Of a stretch of 64,000 nt of DNA, positions 24,291 to 33,408 are shown piece by piece. Each line of letters begins with the position of its first letter. Position 1 is the stretch's first letter. Source of the DNA: Beutenbergia cavernae DSM 12333. Its GTDB lineage: Bacteria > Actinomycetota > Actinomycetes > Actinomycetales > Beutenbergiaceae. The position numbers and the translations under genes were made by a program. The DNA lies in contig NC_012669.1 of assembly GCF_000023105.1 (NCBI RefSeq), positions 682,001-746,000 on the forward strand, read 5' to 3'. The notes under the pieces were generated by a model, which did not search any database, was not told the origin of the DNA, and saw nothing but the letters and a program-made list of their open reading frames with translations.

Positions 24291-26606
24291 ATGCTGGAGC
24301 TTGGGACCACGAGTCTGATCATCGTGGGCGTCATCGCGGTGGTCGCGCTCGCTTCCCTGGTCGTCGCGGCGGTCCTGCGGCGCCAAGTCCTGGTGGCCGG
24401 TGAGGGCACCACCGCCATGCAGGACATCGCGCGCGCGGTGCAGGAGGGGGCGTCCGCGTACCTCAACCGCCAGTTCCGCACGTTGGCGATCTTCGCCGTC
24501 GTCGTCTTCGGTCTGCTGTTCCTGCTGCCGGGCGACGGCGGCATCAAGATCGGCCGCAGCGTCGCCTTCCTGTTCGGGGCGGCCTTCTCGGCGGCCATCG
24601 GGTACCTCGGGATGTCGCTGGCGGTGCGCGCGAACGTGCGCGTCGCGGCCGCCGCGCAGCACCCGGACGGCCGGGCCGTCGGGGCGCGTCTGGCGTTCCG
24701 GACGGGCGGCGTGGTCGGCATGTCGGTCGTCGGGCTCGGGCTGCTCGGGGCGGCGGGTGTGGTGCTGGTGTACCGCGGGGACGCACCCGCGGTGCTCGAA
24801 GGATTCGGCTTCGGCGCGGCCCTGCTCGCGATGTTCATGCGGGTCGGCGGCGGCATCTTCACGAAGGCGGCCGACGTCGGGGCGGACCTGGTCGGGAAGG
24901 TCGAGCAGGGCATCCCGGAGGACGACCCCCGTAACGCCGCGACGATCGCCGACAACGTCGGCGACAACGTGGGTGACTGCGCCGGTATGGCGGCCGACCT
25001 GTTCGAGTCCTACGCCGTGACGCTGGTCGCCGCGCTCATTCTCGGCAAGGCCGTGATGGGCGAGCAGGGCCTCATCTTCCCGCTGCTCGTGACGGCGGTC
25101 GGTGCGCTCGTCGCGGTGCTCGGCGTGTGGACCACGCGGGTGCGGGGGAACGAGAACGGTCTGCGTGCGATCTACCGCGGCTTCTACATCTCGGCCCTCG
25201 CCGGCGTCGTGCTCGCCGCCGTCGCGGCCTTCACCTACCTGCCGTCGAGCTTCGAGGGCCTCGGCGGCACCGCCGATCTCGGCGACGTGACGGTGGACCC
25301 GCGCCTGGCGGCGGCGCTCGCCGTCGCGATCGGCGTCGTCCTCGCCGGCATCATCCTGTGGATCACCGGGTACTTCACCGGGACGACGACGCGGCCCACG
25401 CGCCACGTGGCGGCGACGTCACGGACCGGCGCGGCGACGGTCGTCCTGTCCGGCGTCGGCGTCGGCTTCGAGTCCGCCGTGTACACGGCCGGCATCATCG
25501 CGGCGGCGATCTGCGGCGTCTTCCTCATCGCAGGCGGCTCGATCTGGCTGTCGCTGTTCCTCATCGCGCTCGCCGGGTGCGGGCTGCTGACGACTGTCGG
25601 CGTCATCGTGGCGATGGACACGTTCGGCCCGGTCAGCGACAACGCGCAGGGCATTGCGGAGATGTCCGGCGACGTCGGCGAGGAGGGCGCGAAGATCCTC
25701 ACGGACCTCGACGCCGTCGGGAACACCACGAAGGCCATCACGAAGGGCATCGCGATCGCGACGGCAGTGCTCGCCGCGACGGCGCTGTTCGGCTCCTACG
25801 CGGACGCCGTCAGCATCTCGCTGGCGGAGGTCGGCGACCGGGTCGCTGGCGCTGACGACGCGCTCGTCGCCGCGATGATGAACTACCAGATCATCTCGCC
25901 GATCACGCTGGTCGGCGTGATCCTCGGGGCGGCGACGGTGTTCCTGTTCTCGGGCCTGGCGGTCGACGCCGTCACGCGGGCCGCGGGGGCGATCGTGCTC
26001 GAGGTGCGACGTCAGTTCCGCGAGATGCCGGGCATCATGACCGGCCAGACGCGGCCCGAGTACGGCAAGGTCGTCGACATCTGCACGCGCGACTCGCTGC
26101 GCGAGCTCGCGACTCCGGGCCTGCTCGCGGCCTTCGCGCCGATCGCCGTCGGCTTCGGCCTCGGGGTGGGGCCGCTCGCCGGATTCCTCGCGGGTGCGAT
26201 CGGCGCCGGAGTGCTCATGGCGGTGTTCCTCGCGAACTCCGGTGGTGCGTGGGACAACGCGAAGAAGATCGTCGAGGACGGGACCCACGGAGGCAAGGGA
26301 TCGCCGGCGCACGAGGCCGTCGTGATCGGCGACACCGTCGGCGACCCGTTCAAGGACACCGCCGGCCCGGCGATCAACCCGCTGCTCAAGGTGATGAACC
26401 TCGTCGCGCTGCTCGTCGCTCCGGCCGTCGTCGCGATGAGCGTGCCGGCCGACGCGAACCACGCTCTCCGCGTGGGCATCGCCGTCGTCGCCGCGCTCAT
26501 CGCCGGTGGCGCGATCGTGATGTCCCGGCTGCGTGCGACCCGCACCGACGACGCGAACGCCGCCCGGGCCGAGGAGGAGCGGGTCACCGCCGACGCCCAG
26601 CAGTAG
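24291..26606 (+). CDS. hppA: Membrane-bound proton-translocating pyrophosphatase, K+-independent type
   Basis: 771 residues from ATG with AGGAGG 4 nt upstream. About 16 spans. The pyrophosphate site is in DVGADLVGKVEQGIPEDDPRNAATIADNVGDNVGD (about residues 197-230), with a second Asp-rich site near the C-terminus (GDTVGDPFKDTAGPAINPLLKV). The determinant NTTKAITKG has Lys at residue 481 instead of the Ala of potassium-dependent enzymes, so this is the K+-independent H+ pump class. It hydrolyses pyrophosphate and builds a proton gradient. Alone in its transcription unit; a very strong palindrome follows the stop by 28 bp. Confidence 0.97.
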   Translation: MLELGTTSLIIVGVIAVVALASLVVAAVLRRQVLVAGEGTTAMQDIARAVQEGASAYLNRQFRTLAIFAVVVFGLLFLLPGDGGIKIGRSVAFLFGAAFSAAIGYLGMSLAVRANVRVAAAAQHPDGRAVGARLAFRTGGVVGMSVVGLGLLGAAGVVLVYRGDAPAVLEGFGFGAALLAMFMRVGGGIFTKAADVGADLVGKVEQGIPEDDPRNAATIADNVGDNVGDCAGMAADLFESYAVTLVAALILGKAVMGEQGLIFPLLVTAVGALVAVLGVWTTRVRGNENGLRAIYRGFYISALAGVVLAAVAAFTYLPSSFEGLGGTADLGDVTVDPRLAAALAVAIGVVLAGIILWITGYFTGTTTRPTRHVAATSRTGAATVVLSGVGVGFESAVYTAGIIAAAICGVFLIAGGSIWLSLFLIALAGCGLLTTVGVIVAMDTFGPVSDNAQGIAEMSGDVGEEGAKILTDLDAVGNTTKAITKGIAIATAVLAATALFGSYADAVSISLAEVGDRVAGADDALVAAMMNYQIISPITLVGVILGAATVFLFSGLAVDAVTRAAGAIVLEVRRQFREMPGIMTGQTRPEYGKVVDICTRDSLRELATPGLLAAFAPIAVGFGLGVGPLAGFLAGAIGAGVLMAVFLANSGGAWDNAKKIVEDGTHGGKGSPAHEAVVIGDTVGDPFKDTAGPAINPLLKVMNLVALLVAPAVVAMSVPADANHALRVGIAVVAALIAGGAIVMSRLRATRTDDANAARAEEERVTADAQQ

Positions 26607-26633
26607 GGCGCTCCGGGGCGCGCGTCTCGACGC

Positions 26634-26700
26634 CGAGGTAGTACCGAGCGGGTGAGGTGGTAGGTCGGACCTACTACCTCACCCGCTCGGTACTACCTCG
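26634..26700. terminator. 67-bp near-perfect palindrome, probable bidirectional terminator
   Basis: Arms at 26634-26666 and 26668-26700 pair over 33 bp with one G-T pair and a single central base. The arms themselves contain GGTAGTACC and GAGGTGGTAGG, so sub-motifs also repeat within each arm. It lies between the ends of the convergent hppA and MFS genes (28 and 32 bp from the stops). Confidence 0.85.
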
Positions 26701-26731
26701 ACGCGTCAGGCTGGGAGGTTCCGGGCTGGTG

Positions 26732-28102
26732 CTATCTGGGCGCGTCGGTCGACGCGAGGTGCACGTTCGCGGGCACGCGCAGCGGGAGGAACAGCAGCAG
26801 CCCGATCAGGAGCACCGCCACGATGCCGATGATCCCCGCGCGGTTGAACCCGAACAGCGCGATCGCGAGCGCGAACGCCGCCGGCGCGAGGAACGACACG
26901 GCGCGCCCCGCCGTCGCGTACAGCCCGAAGTTCTCGTTCTCGTGCCCGAAGGGCGTGATGCGCGCGAGGAGCGACCGGGACGCCGACTGCACCGGACCCA
27001 CGAAGAGCGAGATCCCGATCCCGCAGACCCAGAACACGACGGGCGACGGCGACGTCGCCACGACGGCGCCGAGCACGACGATCGCCGTCAGCGAGGTGAC
27101 GATGAGGCGGCGGGGGCCGACGGCGTCGTCGATCCGGCCCGCTATCCACGTGCCGACACCGGCACCGAGGTTCGCCGCGATGCCGAGGTAGATGACCTCG
27201 GTCGTGCTGAATCCGTACGCGGACGCCGCCAGCACGCCGGCGAAGGCGAAGACGGCGCCGAGCCCGTCGCGGTACACGGCGGACGCAACGAGGAAGTGCA
27301 GGAGCCCGCGCTCGTTCCGCCACATGTGCGCGATGCGCAGACCGATGTCGCGGTAGGCGGTGACCGGGTTGAGGCTGCCGCGCGAGCCCTCGCCGGCGGG
27401 TGTGTCCGGGCCGAGGACGAGCAGCGGCAGGCAGAACACCAGGCACCAGACCGCGCTGAACAGGGCGACGGCCCGGATCGCGAGGCCGTCGTCGGTGGTG
27501 ACGCCGAACAGCCCGACGTCGGGCAGCACGAACGCGAACAGGCAGATCACGAGCGACACGAGCCCGCCCAGATATCCGAGGCCCCACGCCATCCCCGAGA
27601 CCCGACCGAACGTCGTCGGCGTCGCGATCTGCAGCAGCATCCCGTTGTAGAACACGCCGGCGATCTCGGAGAACACGGACGCCAGAGCCACGAGGGTCAC
27701 GCCCAGCACGAGGTACTGCTGGTCCGGTCGCACGAAGAACATCGCGACCATGCACGCGACCAGGGCGAGCGTCGCGATCGCGAGGAGGCGCCGTCGTCGG
27801 CCGTAGCGGTCCGCGAGCACCCCCATGAGCGGGCACAGCAGGGCGATGGCGACGCCGGCGATCGTCTGTGCGTTGGAGAGCGCCTGGGTGCCGCGGGTGT
27901 CGGAGTCGTTCACCTGTTCCGCGACCGCCGTCGTCAGGTACACGGAGAAGACGAACGTGAGGATGATCGTCTGGAACGCCTGCTGGCCCCAGTCCCAGAA
28001 CCCCCAGGCGACGACCTGGCGCCGGGGTGCCGGCGCTCCCGCAGCACCTGGCGCGGCGGGGAGGTGCTCGGTGGGAGCGGGCAGCGCGTCGTCGTGGCTC
28101 AC
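26732..28102 (-). CDS. MFS transporter of the UMF1 (Atg22-like) family
   Basis: 456 residues from GTG at 28100-28102. Twelve spans. The first contains VVAWGFWDWGQQAFQTIILTFVFSVYL, the WD-WG-(N/Q)xAF signature of the UMF1/Atg22-like family. LMGVLADRYGRRRRLL is the MFS motif between spans 2 and 3. Substrate is unknown; relatives are described as amino-acid or vacuolar effluxers in yeast, which need not apply here. The start codon is 6 nt behind a TACCGT box and has no ribosome site, so the mRNA is probably leaderless. Confidence 0.9.
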   Translation of the reverse strand: MSHDDALPAPTEHLPAAPGAAGAPAPRRQVVAWGFWDWGQQAFQTIILTFVFSVYLTTAVAEQVNDSDTRGTQALSNAQTIAGVAIALLCPLMGVLADRYGRRRRLLAIATLALVACMVAMFFVRPDQQYLVLGVTLVALASVFSEIAGVFYNGMLLQIATPTTFGRVSGMAWGLGYLGGLVSLVICLFAFVLPDVGLFGVTTDDGLAIRAVALFSAVWCLVFCLPLLVLGPDTPAGEGSRGSLNPVTAYRDIGLRIAHMWRNERGLLHFLVASAVYRDGLGAVFAFAGVLAASAYGFSTTEVIYLGIAANLGAGVGTWIAGRIDDAVGPRRLIVTSLTAIVVLGAVVATSPSPVVFWVCGIGISLFVGPVQSASRSLLARITPFGHENENFGLYATAGRAVSFLAPAAFALAIALFGFNRAGIIGIVAVLLIGLLLFLPLRVPANVHLASTDAPR

Positions 28103-28108
28103 GGGTGC

Positions 28109-28114
28109 ACGGTA
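28109..28114 (-). promoter_or_regulatory. -10 box of the MFS gene (leaderless)
   Basis: On the minus strand TACCGT ends 6 nt before the GTG start at 28102. Confidence 0.5.
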
Positions 28115-28199
28115 GGCCCTGAGAGGCGCCGGGCGGGGGAGTTCGTCCCGCGTTCACCGGCTCGACGGCGGCGCCTGTCACCCCAGCGCGCGCTGAGAC

Positions 28200-28239
28200 C
28201 ACGACGTGCCCGGCCGCGGCCAGTGCCGGGCACGTCGTG
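28200..28239 (-). terminator. Hairpin terminator of the Tat-exported protein gene
   Basis: Perfect 14-bp arms at 28200-28213 and 28226-28239 with a 12-nt loop, 9 bp beyond the stop of the gene at 28248-29816. Confidence 0.75.
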
Positions 28240-28247
28240 CGGGCAGC

Positions 28248-29816
28248 TCAGTGCGTGGCGGCGAACCAGTTGAGGTTGCCGATGGAGGCGAGGCCCGAGC
28301 CGAGCCCCGGTTCGGGCTGGTGGTCCGAGTAGATGGCGAGCGCGTGCTCGAACACGGCCGGGTCCCACTCGGCGGCGTCGATCCACCGGGGCGCCTGCAG
28401 GTACTGGCCCGACGGCGCGACCCCGGTGCCATTGACGCGCGTGAACACGGTGGCCAGCCCATCGGCGCCCGTCGTGGCGAGCTTGTGCGTGAACGTCCGC
28501 GCCAGCGCGCGCAGGTCCGCTTCTCCGATCCCGAGCCGGTACCGGTGCGCGGCCGCCGCGAACTGGACGCTGATGGCGCCGTGGCTCGTGTCCTCGATCT
28601 GGTCGGCGCCGTTGCCGGGCGTGCCGTAGCTCGGGTTGTGCAGCGACACGTCGCTCGCCGGGTCCCCAGTGGCGGCGTACCCGGAGAAGATGCTCGCGGT
28701 GGAGGGCCAGTAGTGCCACTGGGCGGCGCCGTCCTCCGTCCAGATCTCCGACCGGAGGAGCTTCGCGAGCGCCCGGACCCGGTCGGCGTAGCGACGGCGG
28801 CGCGTGAGGTGCGCGAGCTCGCACAAGGTCCGGCCGAGGCCGAGGCTCTGGTTCACGGGCTGGTCGTTGCCGTCGTAGGGGACCGTCATCCCCTTCGGCC
28901 ACCGGTACGTGCCGCGGCCCGCGCCGAGGTCGACCCACTCGTGGTCGTGCACGGCGACGGCGGCCTCGACGGCGCGCAGGTAGCGCGCGACGCGACCCCC
29001 GTACCGGCGCTGCAGGCGCCCCTCGCCCCGGACGATCCCGACGAAGGCCGCGATCGGCGCCGTGACCATCCCGGTGTGCACGGCGAAGATCGCGGGCAGC
29101 GCCGTCGCGGCGTAGACGCCGGCTGCGGGGCGCGCGCCGGTGCCGAGGTCGTGCAGCGTGCTGTTGTTCGCCGCGGTCCCGAACGCGTCGTAGACGACGG
29201 CGACGGCGTACCGAGCGCTCGCGGGGTCGGCTGACAGCCCGGTGAACTCGTCGGTCGTGCCGCGCGCGGAGTTGCGCACGACGAGCGCGAAGAGGCCGTC
29301 CGCCTCGTGCCGGACCTCGACACTCGTCACGTCGGCCGGGCCGCGGGACGTGCGGTACTCGAACGCGACGTCGCCGGCGTCGTCGAGCAGCGGCGCCGAG
29401 CCCACCGTGTACGGACCCATCGCGCGCCACGCGGGCAGCGACTCGCCGCGGTAGTCGGTGACACCTCGCGCCGCGTCCGTCCGCTCGAGGATCAGGTCGA
29501 TGTTCGTGACCATGCGGTCCAGGTAGACCGGATCGCCGTACGCGCGGTACATCGCGGCGAACCCGTCGAGCACGTACGACTGGGCCCAGGCGTAGCCGCC
29601 GGTCTCGTTGGCGTTCTCCTGGTCGGGCTGGCCGTTGATGTCGCCGGCGTGGAAGAACTCGTCGTAGGAGTCGAAGACGCCGCGGGAGGTGTAGTCACGC
29701 GGTGCGCCGGCGGCGTGTGCGCGCCCGACACCGGTCGCGGGGAGGGTGGCGATCGCGGCGCTGGCGCCGAGACCGAGGGTGAGAGCGGAACGGCGGGACA
29801 GGACTGGCGCGACCAT
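28248..29816 (-). CDS. Tat-exported protein, probably (alpha/alpha)-toroid fold
   Basis: 522 residues from ATG at 29814-29816 with GGGAG 7 nt upstream. A Tat signal, SRRSALTLGLGASAAIATLP, is followed by a cleavage region ending AHAAG (about 36). The body is alpha-helical with Trp/Tyr-rich turns (GGYAWAQSYVLDGFAAMYRAYGD, HEWVDLGAGRGTYRWPKGM, NQSLGLGRTLCELAHL), reminiscent of helical-barrel enzymes acting on polysaccharides such as lyases or C5-epimerases. I could not identify catalytic residues and do not assign a reaction. Stand-alone gene with its own terminator. Confidence 0.7.
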   Translation of the reverse strand: MVAPVLSRRSALTLGLGASAAIATLPATGVGRAHAAGAPRDYTSRGVFDSYDEFFHAGDINGQPDQENANETGGYAWAQSYVLDGFAAMYRAYGDPVYLDRMVTNIDLILERTDAARGVTDYRGESLPAWRAMGPYTVGSAPLLDDAGDVAFEYRTSRGPADVTSVEVRHEADGLFALVVRNSARGTTDEFTGLSADPASARYAVAVVYDAFGTAANNSTLHDLGTGARPAAGVYAATALPAIFAVHTGMVTAPIAAFVGIVRGEGRLQRRYGGRVARYLRAVEAAVAVHDHEWVDLGAGRGTYRWPKGMTVPYDGNDQPVNQSLGLGRTLCELAHLTRRRRYADRVRALAKLLRSEIWTEDGAAQWHYWPSTASIFSGYAATGDPASDVSLHNPSYGTPGNGADQIEDTSHGAISVQFAAAAHRYRLGIGEADLRALARTFTHKLATTGADGLATVFTRVNGTGVAPSGQYLQAPRWIDAAEWDPAVFEHALAIYSDHQPEPGLGSGLASIGNLNWFAATH

Positions 29817-29917
29817 GGAGACTCCCTGCAGAGATATGGGCGATTCCTTTCACAAGATAGGGGCTACCGAAATGCAGGGTCTAGAGGCAGTGCGACATCC
29901 GTTCCCCCGGCCGCGTC

Positions 29918-31663
29918 CTACGCGGGCTCGCCGTCGAGCTCGAGCCGGATCTGGTCGGCGTCGAGAACCTCGAGCGCGCGCGTGAGGGCTGTGGAGTCGT
30001 AGGTGCCGACGGCGCGCAGGTGGAGGAGCTCGGCACGCTGCGCCTCGATGACCTTCACCCGGAGGCTGCGGTACTGCGCGAAGCGTGAGGTAGGCCCGGC
30101 GGACTCCTCCTCGGTCTCCTCGCCGATGCCGAAGGTCGACTCGAGCCGCACCTGCGCCACGACCCCGGCGTCGTACGTGCCGCCGTCGTCGGTCGTCAGG
30201 CGGTCGAGCGCGCCGGTAGCGGCGTCGGCGAGGGCGACCTGCAGGCGCTGCCGCTCGTCGTCGCTCTCCGTGGTGTCCGTGCTCGTGAGCCCCAGCCGGC
30301 GGACCAGCCACGGCAGCGTGCCGCCCTGGACGAGCAGGGAACCCCCCGCCACGAGGAACGCCACGAGCACCAGCAGCGACCGGGCCGGGGTGTCGCGAGG
30401 CAGCGTCTGGGCCGCGGCGAGCGTGACCACGCCGCGCATCCCTGCCCACACGAGCAGGCCGCCCTCGCGCCACCCGAGGCGCGCTGAGGCCAGGTAGTCG
30501 ACGTCGGCGATGCGCCGTGTGAATGCCAGCGTGAAGCGCGCGCGACGGCGCTCGTACGCGTCCTGCCCGAAGCGTTCCGCCACCTTGCGCACCCGCTCGG
30601 GGTCGGCCGCGGCGGCGTCCTCCCACCGCTGCTGGTTGTCCGCCATCGCCGCACGGACCGTTGCGGCCCGATCGGCGCGTCTGCCGAGCGAGCGCAGCAG
30701 CGGTGCGAGGAACGCCGCGCGGATGACGACGAGCCCGAGGATCGTCAGTGCCGCGATCCCGACGGCGAGCGCGACGCTCCCGTGGCTCTCCGTGACGTCG
30801 GTGACGATGTCGACGACCTCCAGGCCCATGACGAGGAAGACCGCGCCCTCGAGGACGAGCTCGATGGTGCGCCAGTTCTCGGTCTGGGCGAGGCGGTCCT
30901 GCGGACGCAGGTAGCGGGTGCTGCCCCAGCCGGTGACGAGACCCGCCGTGACGGCCGCGACCAGCCCTGACGCGCCCAGCTCCTCGGCGGGGACGTACGC
31001 GACGAACGGGACCACGAACGAGATCGCCGTGTTGAGCGTCGCCTGGCGGATCGCCTTGCGCGCCCGCAGGTTGAGGATGCCGACGACGCCGCCGATCGCC
31101 ACGGCCACGACGACGGCGAACAGGAAGTCGCCCACGACGCCCCACAGCGACACCGCCGTGGCCGTCGCCGCGATCGCGGACCGCAGGAGAACCAGGGCCG
31201 AGGCGTCGTTGAGCAGGCTCTCGCCCTCGAGGATCGTCACGACGCGCGTCGGCGCCCCGAGCCGCTTGACGATGCTCGTCGCGACGGCGTCGGTGGGGCT
31301 GACGATCGCGCCGAGCGCGATGCCCGTGGCGAGGTTGATGTCCGGGATGAGCACGGAGAACAGCCAGCCGAGCAGCACGGCCGTGATGACCACGAGCAGC
31401 ACGGAGAGCCCGGAGATCGCCCGGAAGTCACGCCGGAAGTCCATCGCCGGCATGGACACGGACGCCGAGTACAGCAGCGGCGGCAGGACGCCCATGAGGA
31501 TCCACTCCGGTTCGACCTCGACCAGAGGGACGAACGGCAGCAGGCTGATCGCGACGCCGAGCAGCATGAGGACGAGCGGTGCTGCGACCCCGACGCGCGG
31601 CGCGAGCGCGTTGACGGCGACGATGGCGAGGATGCCGAGGACGGCGACGATCGCGAACTCCAT
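29918..31663 (-). CDS. Na+/H+ antiporter of the NhaP/CPA1 type
   Basis: 581 residues from ATG at 31661-31663 with GGGAG 10 nt upstream. About twelve spans in residues 1-450 with PTDAVATSIVKRLG (the Asp of the ion site), EGESLLNDASALVL and WAGMRGVVTLAAAQTLP, all CPA1 landmarks. An insert of about 50 hydrophilic residues follows FLAPLLRSLGRRADRAATV, and a hydrophilic tail of about 130 residues probably regulates activity. It exchanges cytoplasmic Na+ or K+ for H+ in pH and salt homeostasis. Divergent from the methyltransferase with only 48 bp between starts. Confidence 0.93.
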   Translation of the reverse strand: MEFAIVAVLGILAIVAVNALAPRVGVAAPLVLMLLGVAISLLPFVPLVEVEPEWILMGVLPPLLYSASVSMPAMDFRRDFRAISGLSVLLVVITAVLLGWLFSVLIPDINLATGIALGAIVSPTDAVATSIVKRLGAPTRVVTILEGESLLNDASALVLLRSAIAATATAVSLWGVVGDFLFAVVVAVAIGGVVGILNLRARKAIRQATLNTAISFVVPFVAYVPAEELGASGLVAAVTAGLVTGWGSTRYLRPQDRLAQTENWRTIELVLEGAVFLVMGLEVVDIVTDVTESHGSVALAVGIAALTILGLVVIRAAFLAPLLRSLGRRADRAATVRAAMADNQQRWEDAAAADPERVRKVAERFGQDAYERRRARFTLAFTRRIADVDYLASARLGWREGGLLVWAGMRGVVTLAAAQTLPRDTPARSLLVLVAFLVAGGSLLVQGGTLPWLVRRLGLTSTDTTESDDERQRLQVALADAATGALDRLTTDDGGTYDAGVVAQVRLESTFGIGEETEEESAGPTSRFAQYRSLRVKVIEAQRAELLHLRAVGTYDSTALTRALEVLDADQIRLELDGEPA

Positions 31664-31699
31664 GACGGTCAGTCTCCCGCCCCGGGTCACCGCGGTGTC

Positions 31700-31705
31700 T
31701 AGGGT
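31700..31705 (+). promoter_or_regulatory. -10 box of the methyltransferase gene (leaderless)
   Basis: TAGGGT ends 6 nt before the GTG start at 31712. Confidence 0.45.
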
Positions 31706-31711
31706 GGCGAC

Positions 31712-33238
31712 GTGTCCACCCCGCCGCGCGTCGACCCGGACGGTGCCGCGGCGCTGCGGGCGGACCTCGCACCGTTCACCGTCGACGCGCTCACCGAGCT
31801 GCTCGGCCCGGTCGCGGCGTCGGCGCTGCGGCGCGAGCAGGCGGTACCTGCGCGAGCCGTGGCGGCGGCGTCCGACGAGCCCGCCGCCACGCTGCTGCGA
31901 CTGTTCGTGCTGGGCGACGACGTCCCGCGCCCCGCCCTCGACGCCGCCCTCCCGCGCCTTGGCACCGCGGGCGCCGAGCGCCTCGGCCTGGTGACCGCCT
32001 CCGGGAACGCACCGGACGCCGTCGTCCGCGCCACGTGCGACCTGACCCCCTACGCCGCGACCGACGCCGCCGGTGACGTCGCGTGGTGGATCGCATCCGA
32101 CCGCGGCGAGCTCGCCACCGGCGGCCCGCTGCCCGCCGACTACGTGCTCGGCGTCGGCGGCGCCTCCACCACGCTCGCCCAGGTCACGGTGCCGGACCGT
32201 CGCGAGAGGGTGCTCGACCTCGGCACCGGTTGCGGGATCCAGGCGCTGCACGCGACCCGCCACGCGGGCGGCGTCGTCGCCACGGACGTCTCGGCACGGG
32301 CACTCGCGTACGCGGCGTTCAACGCGGCCCTCGCCGGCGCGGAGCTCGACCTGCGCGAGGGTTCGATGCTCGAACCGGTGGCCGGCGAGCGGTTCGACCT
32401 CGTGGTGTCGAACCCGCCCTTCGTCATCACGCCCCGTACGGCCGGCGTCGAGGAGTACACGTACCGCGACGGCGGACGGTCGGGCGACGATGTCGTGCGG
32501 GACCTCGTGACCGGCGTCGGAGCGGTCCTGGCGCCCGGCGGGATCGCGCAGCTCCTCGGCAACTGGGAGCACCGGAGGGGGGAGCCGTGGCAGGAGCGGG
32601 TCGAGGCCTGGCTGGTGGAGTCCGGGCTCGACGGCTGGGTGGTCCAGCGTGAGCTGCAGGACCCGGCCGAGTACGCGGAGCTGTGGCTGCGCGACGGCGG
32701 CACCACACCGGACCGGGACCCGGCGTCGTGGGCCGCGGGGTACGAGGCCTGGCTGGCGGACTTCGCCGCGCGCGGCGTCGAGGGCGTCGGGTTCGGCATC
32801 GTGACGCTGCACCGGCCGACGGCGTCCCGTGCGTCGTGGCACCGGGTCGAGGAGATGACGGGGACCGTGGCGTACCCGCTCGGCGCCGCGATCCTCGCGT
32901 CGGTGCGAACCGCGGACCTGCTCGCCGGGATGGACGACGACGGCGTGCTGGGCCGGGCATGGCGCGTCGCCCGGGACGTCACCGAGGAGCGCTACCTCAC
33001 GCCGGGCGACGCCGACCCCCGCGTCATCCTGCTGCGCGCGGGCGGCGGGTTCGGGCGCACCGTGCAGGCGGGCACGGCGCTCGCCGCGTTCGTGGGCGCA
33101 TGCGACGGCGAGCTCACCGGCGCCCAGCTCGTGGGCGCCCTCGCGGCGCTGCTGGACGCACCCGCCGACGCGCTCGCCGCCGAGCTCGCCGCCGACGTGC
33201 GCGCCCTCGCGCGGGACGGCCTGCTGCTCCCGGCCTGA
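31712..33238 (+). CDS. Class I SAM-dependent methyltransferase with NPPF motif
   Basis: 508 residues from GTG. An N-terminal helical domain (about 1-150) precedes a Rossmann methyltransferase domain: VLDLGTGCGIQAL (about 167) binds S-adenosylmethionine and SNPPF (Asn234) is the motif of enzymes that methylate amide, amino or guanine nitrogen in protein or RNA (HemK/RlmG type). A C-terminal helical domain of about 170 residues completes a layout common to actinobacterial DUF7059-type methyltransferases. The target is probably rRNA or a release factor, but cannot be told from sequence. Confidence 0.88.
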   Translation: MSTPPRVDPDGAAALRADLAPFTVDALTELLGPVAASALRREQAVPARAVAAASDEPAATLLRLFVLGDDVPRPALDAALPRLGTAGAERLGLVTASGNAPDAVVRATCDLTPYAATDAAGDVAWWIASDRGELATGGPLPADYVLGVGGASTTLAQVTVPDRRERVLDLGTGCGIQALHATRHAGGVVATDVSARALAYAAFNAALAGAELDLREGSMLEPVAGERFDLVVSNPPFVITPRTAGVEEYTYRDGGRSGDDVVRDLVTGVGAVLAPGGIAQLLGNWEHRRGEPWQERVEAWLVESGLDGWVVQRELQDPAEYAELWLRDGGTTPDRDPASWAAGYEAWLADFAARGVEGVGFGIVTLHRPTASRASWHRVEEMTGTVAYPLGAAILASVRTADLLAGMDDDGVLGRAWRVARDVTEERYLTPGDADPRVILLRAGGGFGRTVQAGTALAAFVGACDGELTGAQLVGALAALLDAPADALAAELAADVRALARDGLLLPA

Positions 33239-33289
33239 CCCGCTCCCGCTCGACCCGCGAGGCTCCTGAGCCCGTCGTCGTGTGCGCGG

Positions 33290-33346
33290 GCCCTCAGTGG
33301 GTGCGTCTGGTGACCACATGGGTCACCAGACGCACCCACTGAGGGC
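33290..33346. repeat. Dispersed palindrome, copy 1 (probable terminator)
   Basis: Perfect 26-bp arms at 33290-33315 and 33321-33346 with the loop ACATG. The core GGGTGCGTCTGGTGACC is shared with copies at 34391 and 42947. It starts 51 bp after the methyltransferase stop and 62 bp before the AbiEi-like start. Confidence 0.9.
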
Positions 33347-33408
33347 ACGTGCGGACGTGTCCACAGGGCACCGTGCGCCATCGACGACGCGTGCGCCACC
33401 CTCCGGGG

